8,835 bases of DNA from Chlamydia trachomatis. Its GTDB lineage: Bacteria; Chlamydiota; Chlamydiia; Chlamydiales; 2-12-FULL-49-11. Positions within the stretch are counted from its first letter, which is position 1. Every line of letters begins with the position of its first letter. Under the pieces are notes generated by a model that saw nothing but the letters and a program-made list of their open reading frames with translations, was not told the origin of the DNA and made no database searches. The stretch spans positions 1-8,835 of the forward strand of contig CAMBTZ010000053.1 of NCBI GenBank assembly GCA_945870925.1, given 5' to 3'. Positions 1 to 6,612 of the stretch are shown here, piece after piece. Made by a program: the position numbers and the translations under genes.

Positions 1-1152
1 ATATGGATCTCTTCGACCTCTATTAAACCCAATTCCACCCATGATTTGATCTATAAACCCCCGCAATTTCCAAGCCCAATTCATTGAATACCAACCAGTA
101 TCACCACCAATGGTCCAAATTCTTTCGATTACTTTTTCAAAGGATCCCTTAATTTGGATGATTTGAATATCTTTTAGGCAACCTTCCTCGGGAACATCAA
201 TTCCTTTAATAGGTTTTTTTAAATCCCAAGCGTCCATCCATGTAGAAACAACTTCGTTTTGTGAAATCTTTTGAAATGCCCTACTTAGTGCATTTTCATA
301 AGTCAGGCAATCATGTGGTAAAATTAAATCTATCGAATTATTTAATTTTCGACTGTTTTGCTTCATGCTTTCAACAAGATATTTACAAATCGAAAATTTT
401 ACAGATGTGATCAAAACAAGCCAGTAACTGGAAAGTTTTGGTGTTAAGACAGGTACATTTATAATATAACGCTTTAGTTTTCTAAATTTTGCATACCTTA
501 GAAGAATCTCTCTAAATGTTAGCACTTCCGGTCCGCCAATATCATAAATGTTTCCGTAACTCTTTTCATTTAAAACAACTGCTGATAAATAGAATAATAC
601 ATCTAAAATCGAGATCGGCTGACAGTAGTTTTTCACCCATTTGGGAGCAACCATAACAGGTAATTTTTCTGTTAAATCCCGAATGATCTCAAAAGAGGCG
701 CTTCCGGCTCCAATTATAATACTCGATCGAAGTGCTGTGCAAGGGACTGCGCTATTTCGTAAAATGGTTTCCACATAAAGTCTTGAACGTAGATGCACAG
801 AGAGTTTTACCTCATCTTCTATAATACCCCCTAAGTATATAATCTGCTTACATCTAGTTTTTTCTGTTAATTTTAAAAAATTTTGAGTGATTCTCTTTTC
901 GCTATCAATCAAATCTTCCTGAATTTGCCCCATCGAATGCACTAAAAAATAGGCTACATCTATTTCATTTGGAAAAGATTGTATGGTTTCTAAATCCCCA
1001 ACTATTAAGTGTAAAAGTCCATTTTCTGAAGCTTTAAACCGAATCTGCTCATTACGAACGAGAGCATAAACCTCATGACCTTCATCCAACATCTTATATA
1101 CTAATCTTTTACCAATAAATCCGGTAGCGCCGGTAACTAGGATTTTAACCAT
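1..1152 (-). CDS. SDR-family NAD(P)-binding protein with DUF2867 domain (partial, C-terminus off the left edge)
   Basis: An open frame of 384 codons runs from ATG at 1152 to the window edge with no stop, so the C-terminus is missing; relatives are remembered as about 480-500 residues. Residues 1-15 begin a Rossmann fold with the dinucleotide-binding loop TGATGFIG (7-14). A middle segment carries HLRSRLYVE (120-128) and GAGSASFE (148-155), typical of the YbjT-like extended/atypical SDR group. From about residue 310 a DUF2867 domain starts, with GGDTGWY (349-355) and GFNRGRRDP near the cut. No classical Tyr-x3-Lys pair is seen, so catalysis is doubtful. The family probably binds NAD(P)H; the substrate is unknown. 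The start is chosen because it gives the canonical N-terminal beta strand; GGAG precedes it, but only 2 nt away. It is divergent from smpB. Family assignment is strong, function is open. Confidence 0.9.
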   Translation of the reverse strand, partial: MVKILVTGATGFIGKRLVYKMLDEGHEVYALVRNEQIRFKASENGLLHLIVGDLETIQSFPNEIDVAYFLVHSMGQIQEDLIDSEKRITQNFLKLTEKTRCKQIIYLGGIIEDEVKLSVHLRSRLYVETILRNSAVPCTALRSSIIIGAGSASFEIIRDLTEKLPVMVAPKWVKNYCQPISILDVLFYLSAVVLNEKSYGNIYDIGGPEVLTFREILLRYAKFRKLKRYIINVPVLTPKLSSYWLVLITSVKFSICKYLVESMKQNSRKLNNSIDLILPHDCLTYENALSRAFQKISQNEVVSTWMDAWDLKKPIKGIDVPEEGCLKDIQIIQIKGSFEKVIERIWTIGGDTGWYSMNWAWKLRGFIDQIMGGIGFNRGRRDPY

Positions 1153-1159
1153 ATCTCCA

Positions 1160-1188
1160 AAAGTACTATTTATTCCATAACGCGTCAA
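1160..1188 (-). promoter_or_regulatory. Possible promoter of the SDR/DUF2867 gene
   Basis: On the minus strand TTGACG (1183-1188) is followed after 17 bases by TACTTT (1160-1165). The -35 is good and the -10 is mediocre. Transcription would begin very near the GGAG (1155-1158) that precedes the start codon at 1152, giving an almost leaderless mRNA. This is inferred from the consensus only. Confidence 0.3.
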
Positions 1189-1212
1189 ACCATTTTCTAT
1201 CGACGAAATGGT
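1189..1212. repeat. Inverted repeat in the divergent SDR/smpB control region
   Basis: Perfect 7-bp arms ACCATTT (1189-1195) and AAATGGT (1206-1212) flank a 10-base centre. The repeat sits next to the minus-strand -35 candidate and where the -35 of the smpB promoter should be, so it is placed like an operator acting on both genes. It could also be chance in A+T-rich DNA. Confidence 0.35.
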
Positions 1213-1221
1213 CGAAAAAAG

Positions 1222-1227
1222 TATAAT
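1222..1227 (+). promoter_or_regulatory. -10 element (TATAAT) close to the smpB start
   Basis: A perfect TATAAT ends 10 bases before the smpB ATG. With normal spacing, transcription would start around 1233-1235, leaving a leader of only about 3-5 nt. No convincing -35 is seen at the right distance (1199-1204 reads ATCGAC). There is also no Shine-Dalgarno before the ATG, consistent with near-leaderless translation. Confidence 0.5.
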
Positions 1228-1237
1228 CTAGCGTTCT

Positions 1238-1687
1238 ATGGAAACTAAAGAAATTGTATCTAACCGATCAGCCTATCATCATTATGAAGTTCTAGAGACT
1301 TTTGAAGCTGGAATCATATTACTCGGCACTGAAATTAAATCACTTAGGGATAATGGCGGCAACTTACAAGATAATTATGTTACTGTTAAAGCTGGAGAAG
1401 CGTGGCTCAGAAATGCCTCAATAGCGCCTTATCGTTACGGCAATGTTCATAACCATGAAGAAAAAAGAGAGCGAAAACTGCTCTTTCACAAGGATGAGAT
1501 CCTTAAATTTAGAAAATTAACAGAAATTAAGGGCCACACTTTGATCGCTCTATCCTTCTATCTAAAGAAGGGTATTGTAAAAGTAAAAGTTGGGGTATGT
1601 CGTGGTAAAAAAACTCATGACAAACGGGAAGACCAGAAAAAACGGTCTGCTGTGAAGGAAATAGCTCAGGCTATCAAAAATTCATAG
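1238..1687 (+). CDS. smpB: SsrA (tmRNA)-binding protein SmpB
   Basis: SmpB binds tmRNA and delivers it to stalled ribosomes, so that incomplete proteins are tagged and the ribosome is released. The 149-residue product has the normal family length. It shows the usual landmarks: NRSAYHHY (9-16), EAGIILLGTEIKSLR (23-37), NLQDNY (42-47), RKLLFH (79-84) and the basic GKKTHDKRE (123-131), followed by the Lys/Arg-rich tail that enters the mRNA channel. The start is the only ATG that gives a normal N-terminus; it has no Shine-Dalgarno and lies just after a TATAAT box. The gene is followed by dnaN and recF in the same order as in Chlamydia. No ssrA gene is present in this window. Confidence 0.97.
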   Translation: METKEIVSNRSAYHHYEVLETFEAGIILLGTEIKSLRDNGGNLQDNYVTVKAGEAWLRNASIAPYRYGNVHNHEEKRERKLLFHKDEILKFRKLTEIKGHTLIALSFYLKKGIVKVKVGVCRGKKTHDKREDQKKRSAVKEIAQAIKNS

Positions 1688-1695
1688 AATGTCTG

Positions 1696-1724
1696 TTGAC
1701 GTCTTGATCAAAATTCATTAAAAT
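1696..1724 (+). promoter_or_regulatory. Strong sigma70-type promoter of dnaN-recF
   Basis: TTGACG (1696-1701) and TAAAAT (1719-1724) are separated by exactly 17 bases in the 61-bp gap after smpB. A start near 1731 would give a leader of about 18 nt containing the ribosome binding site. This suggests dnaN-recF can be transcribed independently of smpB. Confidence 0.65.
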
Positions 1725-1739
1725 TGACTTTTCAATAGC

Positions 1740-1744
1740 GGGAG
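1740..1744 (+). promoter_or_regulatory. Ribosome binding site of dnaN
   Basis: GGGAG lies 4 nt before the ATG at 1749 and fixes the dnaN start. It is the only clear Shine-Dalgarno among the three plus-strand protein genes. Confidence 0.65.
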
Positions 1745-1748
1745 TTTT

Positions 1749-2855
1749 ATGAAATTTAGCATACAAAGAGAAGCGCTTTCTTCTTTGATAGGAAAGATTC
1801 AGGGCGTTATACCATCAAAAGCTGTTATTCCAATTCTTGCGAATGTATTGATTGAGGCTAAGGATAATCAGCTTATTGTGACTGCAACCGATTTAACAGT
1901 TAGTCTGAGATCAAGTTTAGATGCAATTGTAATGGAAGAAGGTGGAATTGCATTACCTGCTAGAAGATTTTTTCAATTAATTCGAGAGCTTAAAGCGCCT
2001 GAAGTTAGGTTTGAGACAGACGCAAACAATGTTGCTATTATTACGAGTGGATCCTCTCACTTCCGAATTAATGGTCTTGAAAAAGGTGAATTCCCTGCAT
2101 TTCCTGAGATAAAAGGGGGAAGATCTTTTGGTCTACCTTCAAGTAGGTTAAAAGAAATGTTTGTAAACACGTCATTTGCTGCAGCTAAAGACGATACAAG
2201 ACAAGTTCTAAACGGAATTTGTATGGAAATCTCTGAAGACAAAGTAATTATTGTTGGAACTGACGGAAAGAAACTCGCTAAAATTGAAGAGACAGTTGAA
2301 AGCAGTTCTGGAGAAAAGCAGAGCAGTATAATTCCGTTAAAAGCAGTTGAAGAGATGGTTAAACTTCTTGGTGACGAAGAGAGTGTTACAACACTTACTT
2401 TAATGGCTGATAAAATTGCACTAGAAACAGACAAAGGCTCACTTGTTTCAAAATTACTTTCAGGGCAATTTCCGGATTATGAAAGAGTGCTACCCGACAG
2501 AAGCACTATGCATCAAATGTTTCTTCATAAAGAAGAGTTAATGACCCTGCTTCGTCAAGTTTCACTCTTTACTTCTGAGGCTAGCCATTCAGTGAAACTC
2601 ACCTTTGAGCTTGGCGAACTCAAGCTTCAAGCTATTAATAGTGAAATTGGCGAAGGTAAAGTTCACATGCCGGTTGACTACCATAACGAGAAACTTGACA
2701 TTGCATTTAACCCGCACTATTTTATCGATATTTTACGGCACTGTAAAGATGAGACTGTAAGTTTTGGCATTACCGATTCATTTAATCCAGGTTCTATCAC
2801 TGATACATCTAAGGCGCACTATGTATTGATGCCAATGAGACTTCAGTGTGAATAA
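1749..2855 (+). CDS. dnaN: DNA polymerase III beta subunit (sliding clamp)
   Basis: DnaN forms the dimeric ring that holds the replicative polymerase and other clamp-binding proteins on DNA. The 368-residue product is full length for three clamp domains. Landmarks are VTATDLTVSLR (44-54), GSSHFRI (101-107), TDGKKLA (171-177, where many bacteria have TDGHRLA), QFPDYERVLP (240-249), FNPHYFIDIL (320-329) and the near-terminal MPMRL (361-365), which forms part of the hydrophobic cleft that binds clamp-interacting peptides. The start at 1749 has a good ribosome binding site and a promoter just upstream. Its stop codon directly touches the recF ATG. Many segments match the remembered Chlamydia DnaN, including the TDGKxLAKI stretch. 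Confidence 0.98.
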   Translation: MKFSIQREALSSLIGKIQGVIPSKAVIPILANVLIEAKDNQLIVTATDLTVSLRSSLDAIVMEEGGIALPARRFFQLIRELKAPEVRFETDANNVAIITSGSSHFRINGLEKGEFPAFPEIKGGRSFGLPSSRLKEMFVNTSFAAAKDDTRQVLNGICMEISEDKVIIVGTDGKKLAKIEETVESSSGEKQSSIIPLKAVEEMVKLLGDEESVTTLTLMADKIALETDKGSLVSKLLSGQFPDYERVLPDRSTMHQMFLHKEELMTLLRQVSLFTSEASHSVKLTFELGELKLQAINSEIGEGKVHMPVDYHNEKLDIAFNPHYFIDILRHCKDETVSFGITDSFNPGSITDTSKAHYVLMPMRLQCE

Positions 2856-3902
2856 ATGAGTTCACTCAAGCGAATTCGCCTACTTCAATTTCGAAATTTC
2901 AATGAACTTGATCTTGAATTTGGCGATGGGCTCAATGCTATTATTGGGCCTAACGCAATTGGAAAGACCACTCTTCTTGAAGCTATCCATTTTCTTAGCA
3001 TTGGAAGATCCTTTAGAACAAATAGACTTCAGGAAGTTATAAAAAAAGGTGAAAAAAGCTTTTCTATTCAGGCTTTTTTTTCTAAAAATGGTGTTGATCA
3101 AACACTTTCCATTTTTTATGACGGGACCAATAAAGTAATCAAACATAACCAGACATCCTATAATTCTTTTTCTCCCCTTCTTGGGCTTTTTCCAACAGTG
3201 ATTTATTCACCTTTTGATATTGAATTAATTCATGGCGGACCACCTGCAAGACGCTTTTTTTTAAATATTCTGATTGCTCAAGTAAATCCTTTGTACGTCT
3301 ATTATCTAACAAGATATACAAAAGCTTTAGTAAATAGAAATGCACTTTTAAGAAAAAAACAACTTGCTACAATAGAAATTTGGGAAGAAGACCTTATTAA
3401 ATCTGCTCAGTATCTCCAAGAAAAAAGATCTGAGGTTATTAAGGCAATATCAAAAATGACAACAGGTTTATATAAAGAGCTCTCTAATGACTCTGAAGTA
3501 ATAGACATTCAATATAAACCCTCAAAAATATCAATTCCGATTTTTACAAAATCTAGAGAAAGAGAACTTTCTATGGGTTATAGCTTATTTGGGGCTCATA
3601 GAGATGATCTTGAGATAACTTTGAATGGATTTTCTGCAAAAAACTATGCAAGTGAAGGACAAAAAAGGACAATAATTGCAGCATTAAAACTAGCTGAAAC
3701 AGAGTATCTCAAGCCCGCGATTCTTCTTATTGATGATTTTGGCGTCCATCTTGATAAGTCAAGGAAAACTAAATTTGAAGAGAAAATCACCTCACTAAAT
3801 CAACTTTTTTTAACATCCCCCTATTCATTAGAGGGATCTATGCCAGCTTTTTTTCATTTTTTGGCAAGTCCACCTCTTGAACAATATTTAGCTCCGCAAT
3901 AA
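2856..3902 (+). CDS. recF: DNA replication and repair protein RecF
   Basis: RecF is an SMC-like ATPase that works with RecO and RecR to load RecA at single-strand gaps. The 348-residue product is close to the family length of about 360. The Walker A motif is GPNAIGKT (31-38), with Ala where most RecF proteins have Gly; the remembered Chlamydia RecF also has NAxGKT. Other motifs are LSIGRSFRT (47-55), GAHRDD (246-251, usually GPHRDD), the ABC signature SEGQKR (266-271), Walker B ILLIDD (289-294) and the D-loop HLD (298-300). The ATG follows the dnaN stop with no gap and has no Shine-Dalgarno, so translation probably depends on termination at dnaN. Residues from about 328 onward are encoded in DNA that also encodes, on the other strand, the end of Pgi. 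This C-terminal stretch resembles other RecF proteins only weakly. Confidence 0.95.
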   Translation: MSSLKRIRLLQFRNFNELDLEFGDGLNAIIGPNAIGKTTLLEAIHFLSIGRSFRTNRLQEVIKKGEKSFSIQAFFSKNGVDQTLSIFYDGTNKVIKHNQTSYNSFSPLLGLFPTVIYSPFDIELIHGGPPARRFFLNILIAQVNPLYVYYLTRYTKALVNRNALLRKKQLATIEIWEEDLIKSAQYLQEKRSEVIKAISKMTTGLYKELSNDSEVIDIQYKPSKISIPIFTKSRERELSMGYSLFGAHRDDLEITLNGFSAKNYASEGQKRTIIAALKLAETEYLKPAILLIDDFGVHLDKSRKTKFEEKITSLNQLFLTSPYSLEGSMPAFFHFLASPPLEQYLAPQ

Positions 3903-5466
3903 AGGCTCTGCTTAGAGCTGAATCCTTATCTAAAGATGTACACCCCTTAACTCTTTTACATTTAAATAGATCAAGGACACTATTTGCAAGAACCTTACCG
4001 AGCTGAACCCCTTCTTGATCAAATGAATTGATTCCCCAAATAAAGCCTTCAAATGCTACATAATGTTCGTGATAAGCTAGAAGACTTCCAAGCGTATACG
4101 GATCTAAAACATTTGCAAGCAAGATGTGACTGGGCCGGTTTCCCGAAAAATATTTATTAGGATTAAGGCTTTGATCCCCTTTTGCAAGAGCAATTGCTTG
4201 CGCAAAAAGATTTGCAAGAAGTTTTTCTTGATTTGTTGTCCCCTCAATTACAGCATCACCCTCTCTTTGTGGATTTGCAAAACCTATGAATTCCAATGGT
4301 ACAATTCCTGTTCCTTGATGAATGCATTGATAGTATGCGTGCTGTCCTTCAGTGCCTACGGTTCCCCATATAACGGGTGATGTTTCGTGTTTTATAAAAC
4401 TGCCATCCTCTTGCGCAACGCTTTTTCCGTTAGATTCCATAAAAAGTTGCTGTAGATGTGCTGACCAATAATTCATCGCTTGTGAATAAGGAATAATAGC
4501 AAGTGTTGGGAGTTTGAGAAAGTTTCGGTTCCAAACCCCTAAAAGCGCACCAAAAAGCGGAAGGTTTTTCATTGGATCTTTCACATTAAGAGCATGATGG
4601 TCCATTTCATAAAGGCCTTTCAAAAATTCCTCCCAAACATCCATTCCAAAAACAAAGGCTAAAGGGACTCCTCCAACCATGCTCGAAACTGAAAATCTAC
4701 CACCGATGTAATCCCACATATAGAATATTTCTAGAAATTTTGAAGAGTCATCCATTGGGCTCCCCTTTCCTGTAACTAGAATAAAATGATCCTTCACATT
4801 CAGTTTAGCTTCCGCATACCTTTTTCTTAAGAGTTCCTCTTCAGCTTTTATCTCCAAAGTTCCGCCAGATTTAGAAATAATAGCCACAAGCGTTGTTTTA
4901 AGATCGACTTCGGCTAATATGGCATTTATCTTGTCAGGATCGACATTTGAGGCAAAATAGAGCTTCTTATTATTCTCTTGGTAAGCCTTAAGTGTATGAT
5001 AAACAGCTTCTGTCCCTAAATAAGAGCCACCAATGCCTACAATAATCATTGAGCTAAATTTTTGGGACTTAGGTAAAAAGTCTCGAAGCTTCCTAAGCTC
5101 GACCTGATAATCCTCTCTTGCTTCTCTTGCCTCTGTTGATGTTTTAGAATCCTTGTCTTGATTACGAATAGCTGTGTGACCTACGCGCCTCTGCTCGCTT
5201 TTGCAATTATTCACGTAATTCATGATGCTCATATCTTGTAATTTATGCATTTTCTCATGCACATTTGCCTCTAAGGCAAGATTAGAAAGTGCCTTACAAA
5301 TCCTATCGTCAACCCTTTCTGTTCCGTATAATAGGCGCCATTTCCCAAAAGAAATAACCATCTTTTTTACCCTTTCATCACTTAAATAGGACTGTTTTGT
5401 TAAATCAGGGGCCGTTTTAGCAAGTTCTTGGAGCTCAGAAACTGATTTATAATCTTCAAATTTCAT
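3838..5466 (-). CDS. pgi: Glucose-6-phosphate isomerase
   Basis: Pgi interconverts glucose-6-phosphate and fructose-6-phosphate in the cytoplasm. The 542-residue product carries both family signatures: DYIGGRFSVSSMVGG (252-266) and FIWGINSFDQEGVQLGK (475-491). Predicted catalytic residues are present: Arg256, Glu344 in MESNGKS, His376 in GTEGQHAYYQ and Lys491. The phosphate-binding loop reads SKSGGT (198-203), with Gly where others have Thr. I chose ATG 5466 over an in-frame ATG at 5520 because it follows AGAGAGG by 6 nt and matches the chlamydial N-terminus; the longer form would add 18 unrelated residues across the promoter region. The C-terminus is about a dozen residues longer than the remembered Chlamydia Pgi, and that tail lies in the 65-bp overlap with recF. 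Confidence 0.97.
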   Translation of the reverse strand: MKFEDYKSVSELQELAKTAPDLTKQSYLSDERVKKMVISFGKWRLLYGTERVDDRICKALSNLALEANVHEKMHKLQDMSIMNYVNNCKSEQRRVGHTAIRNQDKDSKTSTEAREAREDYQVELRKLRDFLPKSQKFSSMIIVGIGGSYLGTEAVYHTLKAYQENNKKLYFASNVDPDKINAILAEVDLKTTLVAIISKSGGTLEIKAEEELLRKRYAEAKLNVKDHFILVTGKGSPMDDSSKFLEIFYMWDYIGGRFSVSSMVGGVPLAFVFGMDVWEEFLKGLYEMDHHALNVKDPMKNLPLFGALLGVWNRNFLKLPTLAIIPYSQAMNYWSAHLQQLFMESNGKSVAQEDGSFIKHETSPVIWGTVGTEGQHAYYQCIHQGTGIVPLEFIGFANPQREGDAVIEGTTNQEKLLANLFAQAIALAKGDQSLNPNKYFSGNRPSHILLANVLDPYTLGSLLAYHEHYVAFEGFIWGINSFDQEGVQLGKVLANSVLDLFKCKRVKGCTSLDKDSALSRAFIAELNIVQEVDLPKNEKKLA

Positions 5467-5472
5467 TTTAAA

Positions 5473-5480
5473 CCTCTCTC
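5473..5480 (-). promoter_or_regulatory. Ribosome binding site of pgi
   Basis: On the minus strand GAGAGAGG is separated by 6 nt from the ATG at 5466. It decides the start of pgi in favour of this codon over the upstream in-frame ATG at 5520. Confidence 0.65.
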
Positions 5481-5500
5481 TATACTTTGATATTAGGCAT

Positions 5501-5512
5501 AAATCATGATTT
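5501..5512. repeat. 12-bp perfect palindrome upstream of pgi
   Basis: AAATCATGATTT is identical on both strands. It lies between the pgi ribosome binding site and the tRNA-Pro promoter, within a plausible but poor pgi promoter (minus-strand TTGATG upstream, TAATAT downstream, spacing about 19). The position would suit an operator; no known regulator is assigned. Confidence 0.3.
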
Positions 5513-5525
5513 CTCATCAAATGTT

Positions 5526-5554
5526 TTGAATATAAATCGCAAATTAGATAAGAT
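5526..5554 (+). promoter_or_regulatory. Promoter of tRNA-Pro
   Basis: TTGAAT (5526-5531) and TAAGAT (5549-5554) are separated by 17 bases. The expected start near 5561 lies about 12 nt before the mature tRNA 5' end. No other gene lies upstream on this strand, so the tRNA needs its own promoter here. Confidence 0.5.
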
Positions 5555-5572
5555 AATCATCTCATTTTAGTT

Positions 5573-5647
5573 CGGAGTATGGCGCAGTTTGGCTAGCGCG
5601 TCTGGTTTGGGACCAGAAGGCCGGGGGTTCAAATCCCTCTACTCCGA
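5573..5647 (+). tRNA. tRNA-Pro, anticodon UGG
   Basis: The full cloverleaf can be drawn. The 7-bp acceptor stem CGGAGTA/TACTCCG has a first-position C paired to G, typical of bacterial tRNA-Pro. There is a D arm GCGC/GCGC, an anticodon stem TCTGG/CCAGA with loop TTTGGGA (anticodon TGG), a five-base variable loop AGGCC and a T arm with loop TTCAAAT. Position 46 is G, so it is a possible TrmB substrate. The discriminator is A and no CCA is encoded, so the CCA must be added enzymatically. The last 19 bases overlap, on the other strand, the end of the uncharacterised gene to the right. No terminator is visible downstream. Confidence 0.97.
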
Positions 5648-6612
5648 ATAAGTTCACTTAAGCTAATTTCATCTGTAAGACCTAAAACTTTCCCGACAGT
5701 TACAACCTGACCTGCTGCTGCATTAAACCCTTGAAGCATTCGACGACCCTCATCAGTTAGAAAATTGGAAAAAACCAATATTTGATCAAGATTATGCCAA
5801 CTATCTATCATAAGCGACTCAGGAAAAATAACATAATCAATATTGTTTTCAACTAGCATATTAATCGTTTTGTCAAAAAGATCGTAAGGAAGCCTTCCTA
5901 TCTGTGGTATCACAACACCGAGGCTTGGCGATTTTTCATCGATAACAGCCATCGGCTTATGCCCAATATAGCCAAGATTTCCCTGCCCCTCCCATCCGAA
6001 ACCATTAAAATTAATAGAAGCGCCTTTAATCCCAGGAAAAATATAAGGAAAAAATGTCTTAGACAGAAGCTCAGCTTGGTACGAAGGCCTCATGCTATCA
6101 GAAAGATTAAATAAAGCCACAAGCGGTATGTCATCGATCAATGAGGCCGCTAACCTATGAAGGTATTGCATAAAAAGCTCCATTGAAAAAACCCTAAACA
6201 TTTGATGAGTAGTCTCGCTTGAGCCAAAAAACTCTTCTTTCCATTCAAGAAAATCAGCATATAAAGAGGCGTCTTTGGTTATAGAGTCTTTAAAGTCGCC
6301 ACTTCCGCGATATAAAATAAGAGTAGCTATTTGATCTTTATAAGGTTTATACACCCTTTCTTCAAAAGCATTAATTGCAATTCCTCTAGAAAAAAAACTA
6401 ATTGGATCTCTTAAAAGAGCGCGATCTTCCGAGAATCCAAAGTTCAATTCAAAGGAAAGCTTGGCACCGAGCTTTAAAGCAGTCTCTATCTCAGACTCCA
6501 GAGACTCCCATACAAGATCTGAAGATGGCCTAGCATCGATATAAATATTTAGGGTATTGAAATGAGGGCCTTTTGCAAATTCGTAGCCGGTTTCTGCAAT
6601 AATAGGCATCAT
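5629..6612 (-). CDS. Uncharacterised protein, downstream of and overlapping trmB
   Basis: I do not recognise this 327-residue protein. It has no signal peptide or membrane segment and contains no cysteine at all. Alternating hydrophobic strands and helices, for example KLSFELNFGF (51-60), ASINFNGFGW and NIDYVIFPESL, suggest a soluble alpha/beta enzyme-like fold, possibly barrel-type; that is a guess. The start ATG at 6612 overlaps the trmB stop as ATGA, and GGAG lies 7 nt upstream, so it is translated with trmB; a second ATG follows immediately at 6609. The last six codons and the TGA stop are read from the antisense strand of the tRNA-Pro gene (5629-5647). The long intact frame, good ribosome binding site and operon position support a real gene, probably lineage-specific. 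Confidence 0.85.
   Translation of the reverse strand: MMPIIAETGYEFAKGPHFNTLNIYIDARPSSDLVWESLESEIETALKLGAKLSFELNFGFSEDRALLRDPISFFSRGIAINAFEERVYKPYKDQIATLILYRGSGDFKDSITKDASLYADFLEWKEEFFGSSETTHQMFRVFSMELFMQYLHRLAASLIDDIPLVALFNLSDSMRPSYQAELLSKTFFPYIFPGIKGASINFNGFGWEGQGNLGYIGHKPMAVIDEKSPSLGVVIPQIGRLPYDLFDKTINMLVENNIDYVIFPESLMIDSWHNLDQILVFSNFLTDEGRRMLQGFNAAAGQVVTVGKVLGLTDEISLSELIRSRGI

Noticed and set aside
1723..1736. Small hairpin ATTGA/TCAAT in the dnaN leader as a regulatory element.
   Set aside because: Five A-T-rich base pairs only, partly inside the -10 region; too weak to support a claim.
2057..2434. A 125-codon open frame on the minus strand inside dnaN.
   Set aside because: Fully covered by a strongly conserved gene on the other strand; low-complexity Ser/Leu/Ile-rich product with no start signal.
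3052..3079. A-T-rich inverted repeat AAAAAAGC/GCTTTTTT followed by T residues, resembling a terminator.
   Set aside because: It lies early in the recF coding sequence, has almost no G-C pairs in the stem, and is explained by Lys and Phe codons in A+T-rich DNA.
2880..3345. Two minus-strand frames of 88 and 68 codons inside recF.
   Set aside because: Shadows of recF; no ribosome binding sites, no recognisable motifs.
3046..3360. Several 7-8 base A or T runs in recF that might cause slippage or phase variation.
   Set aside because: Such runs are expected at this base composition, and the reading frame is intact; no sign of regulated frameshifting.
4126..4380. An 84-codon plus-strand frame inside pgi.
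   Set aside because: Antisense to conserved Pgi active-site segments; composition explained by the opposite strand.
5467..5520. An 18-residue N-terminal extension of Pgi from an upstream in-frame ATG.
   Set aside because: It crosses the promoter region and palindrome, has no resemblance to Pgi N-termini, and the ATG at 5466 has a well-spaced AGAGAGG.
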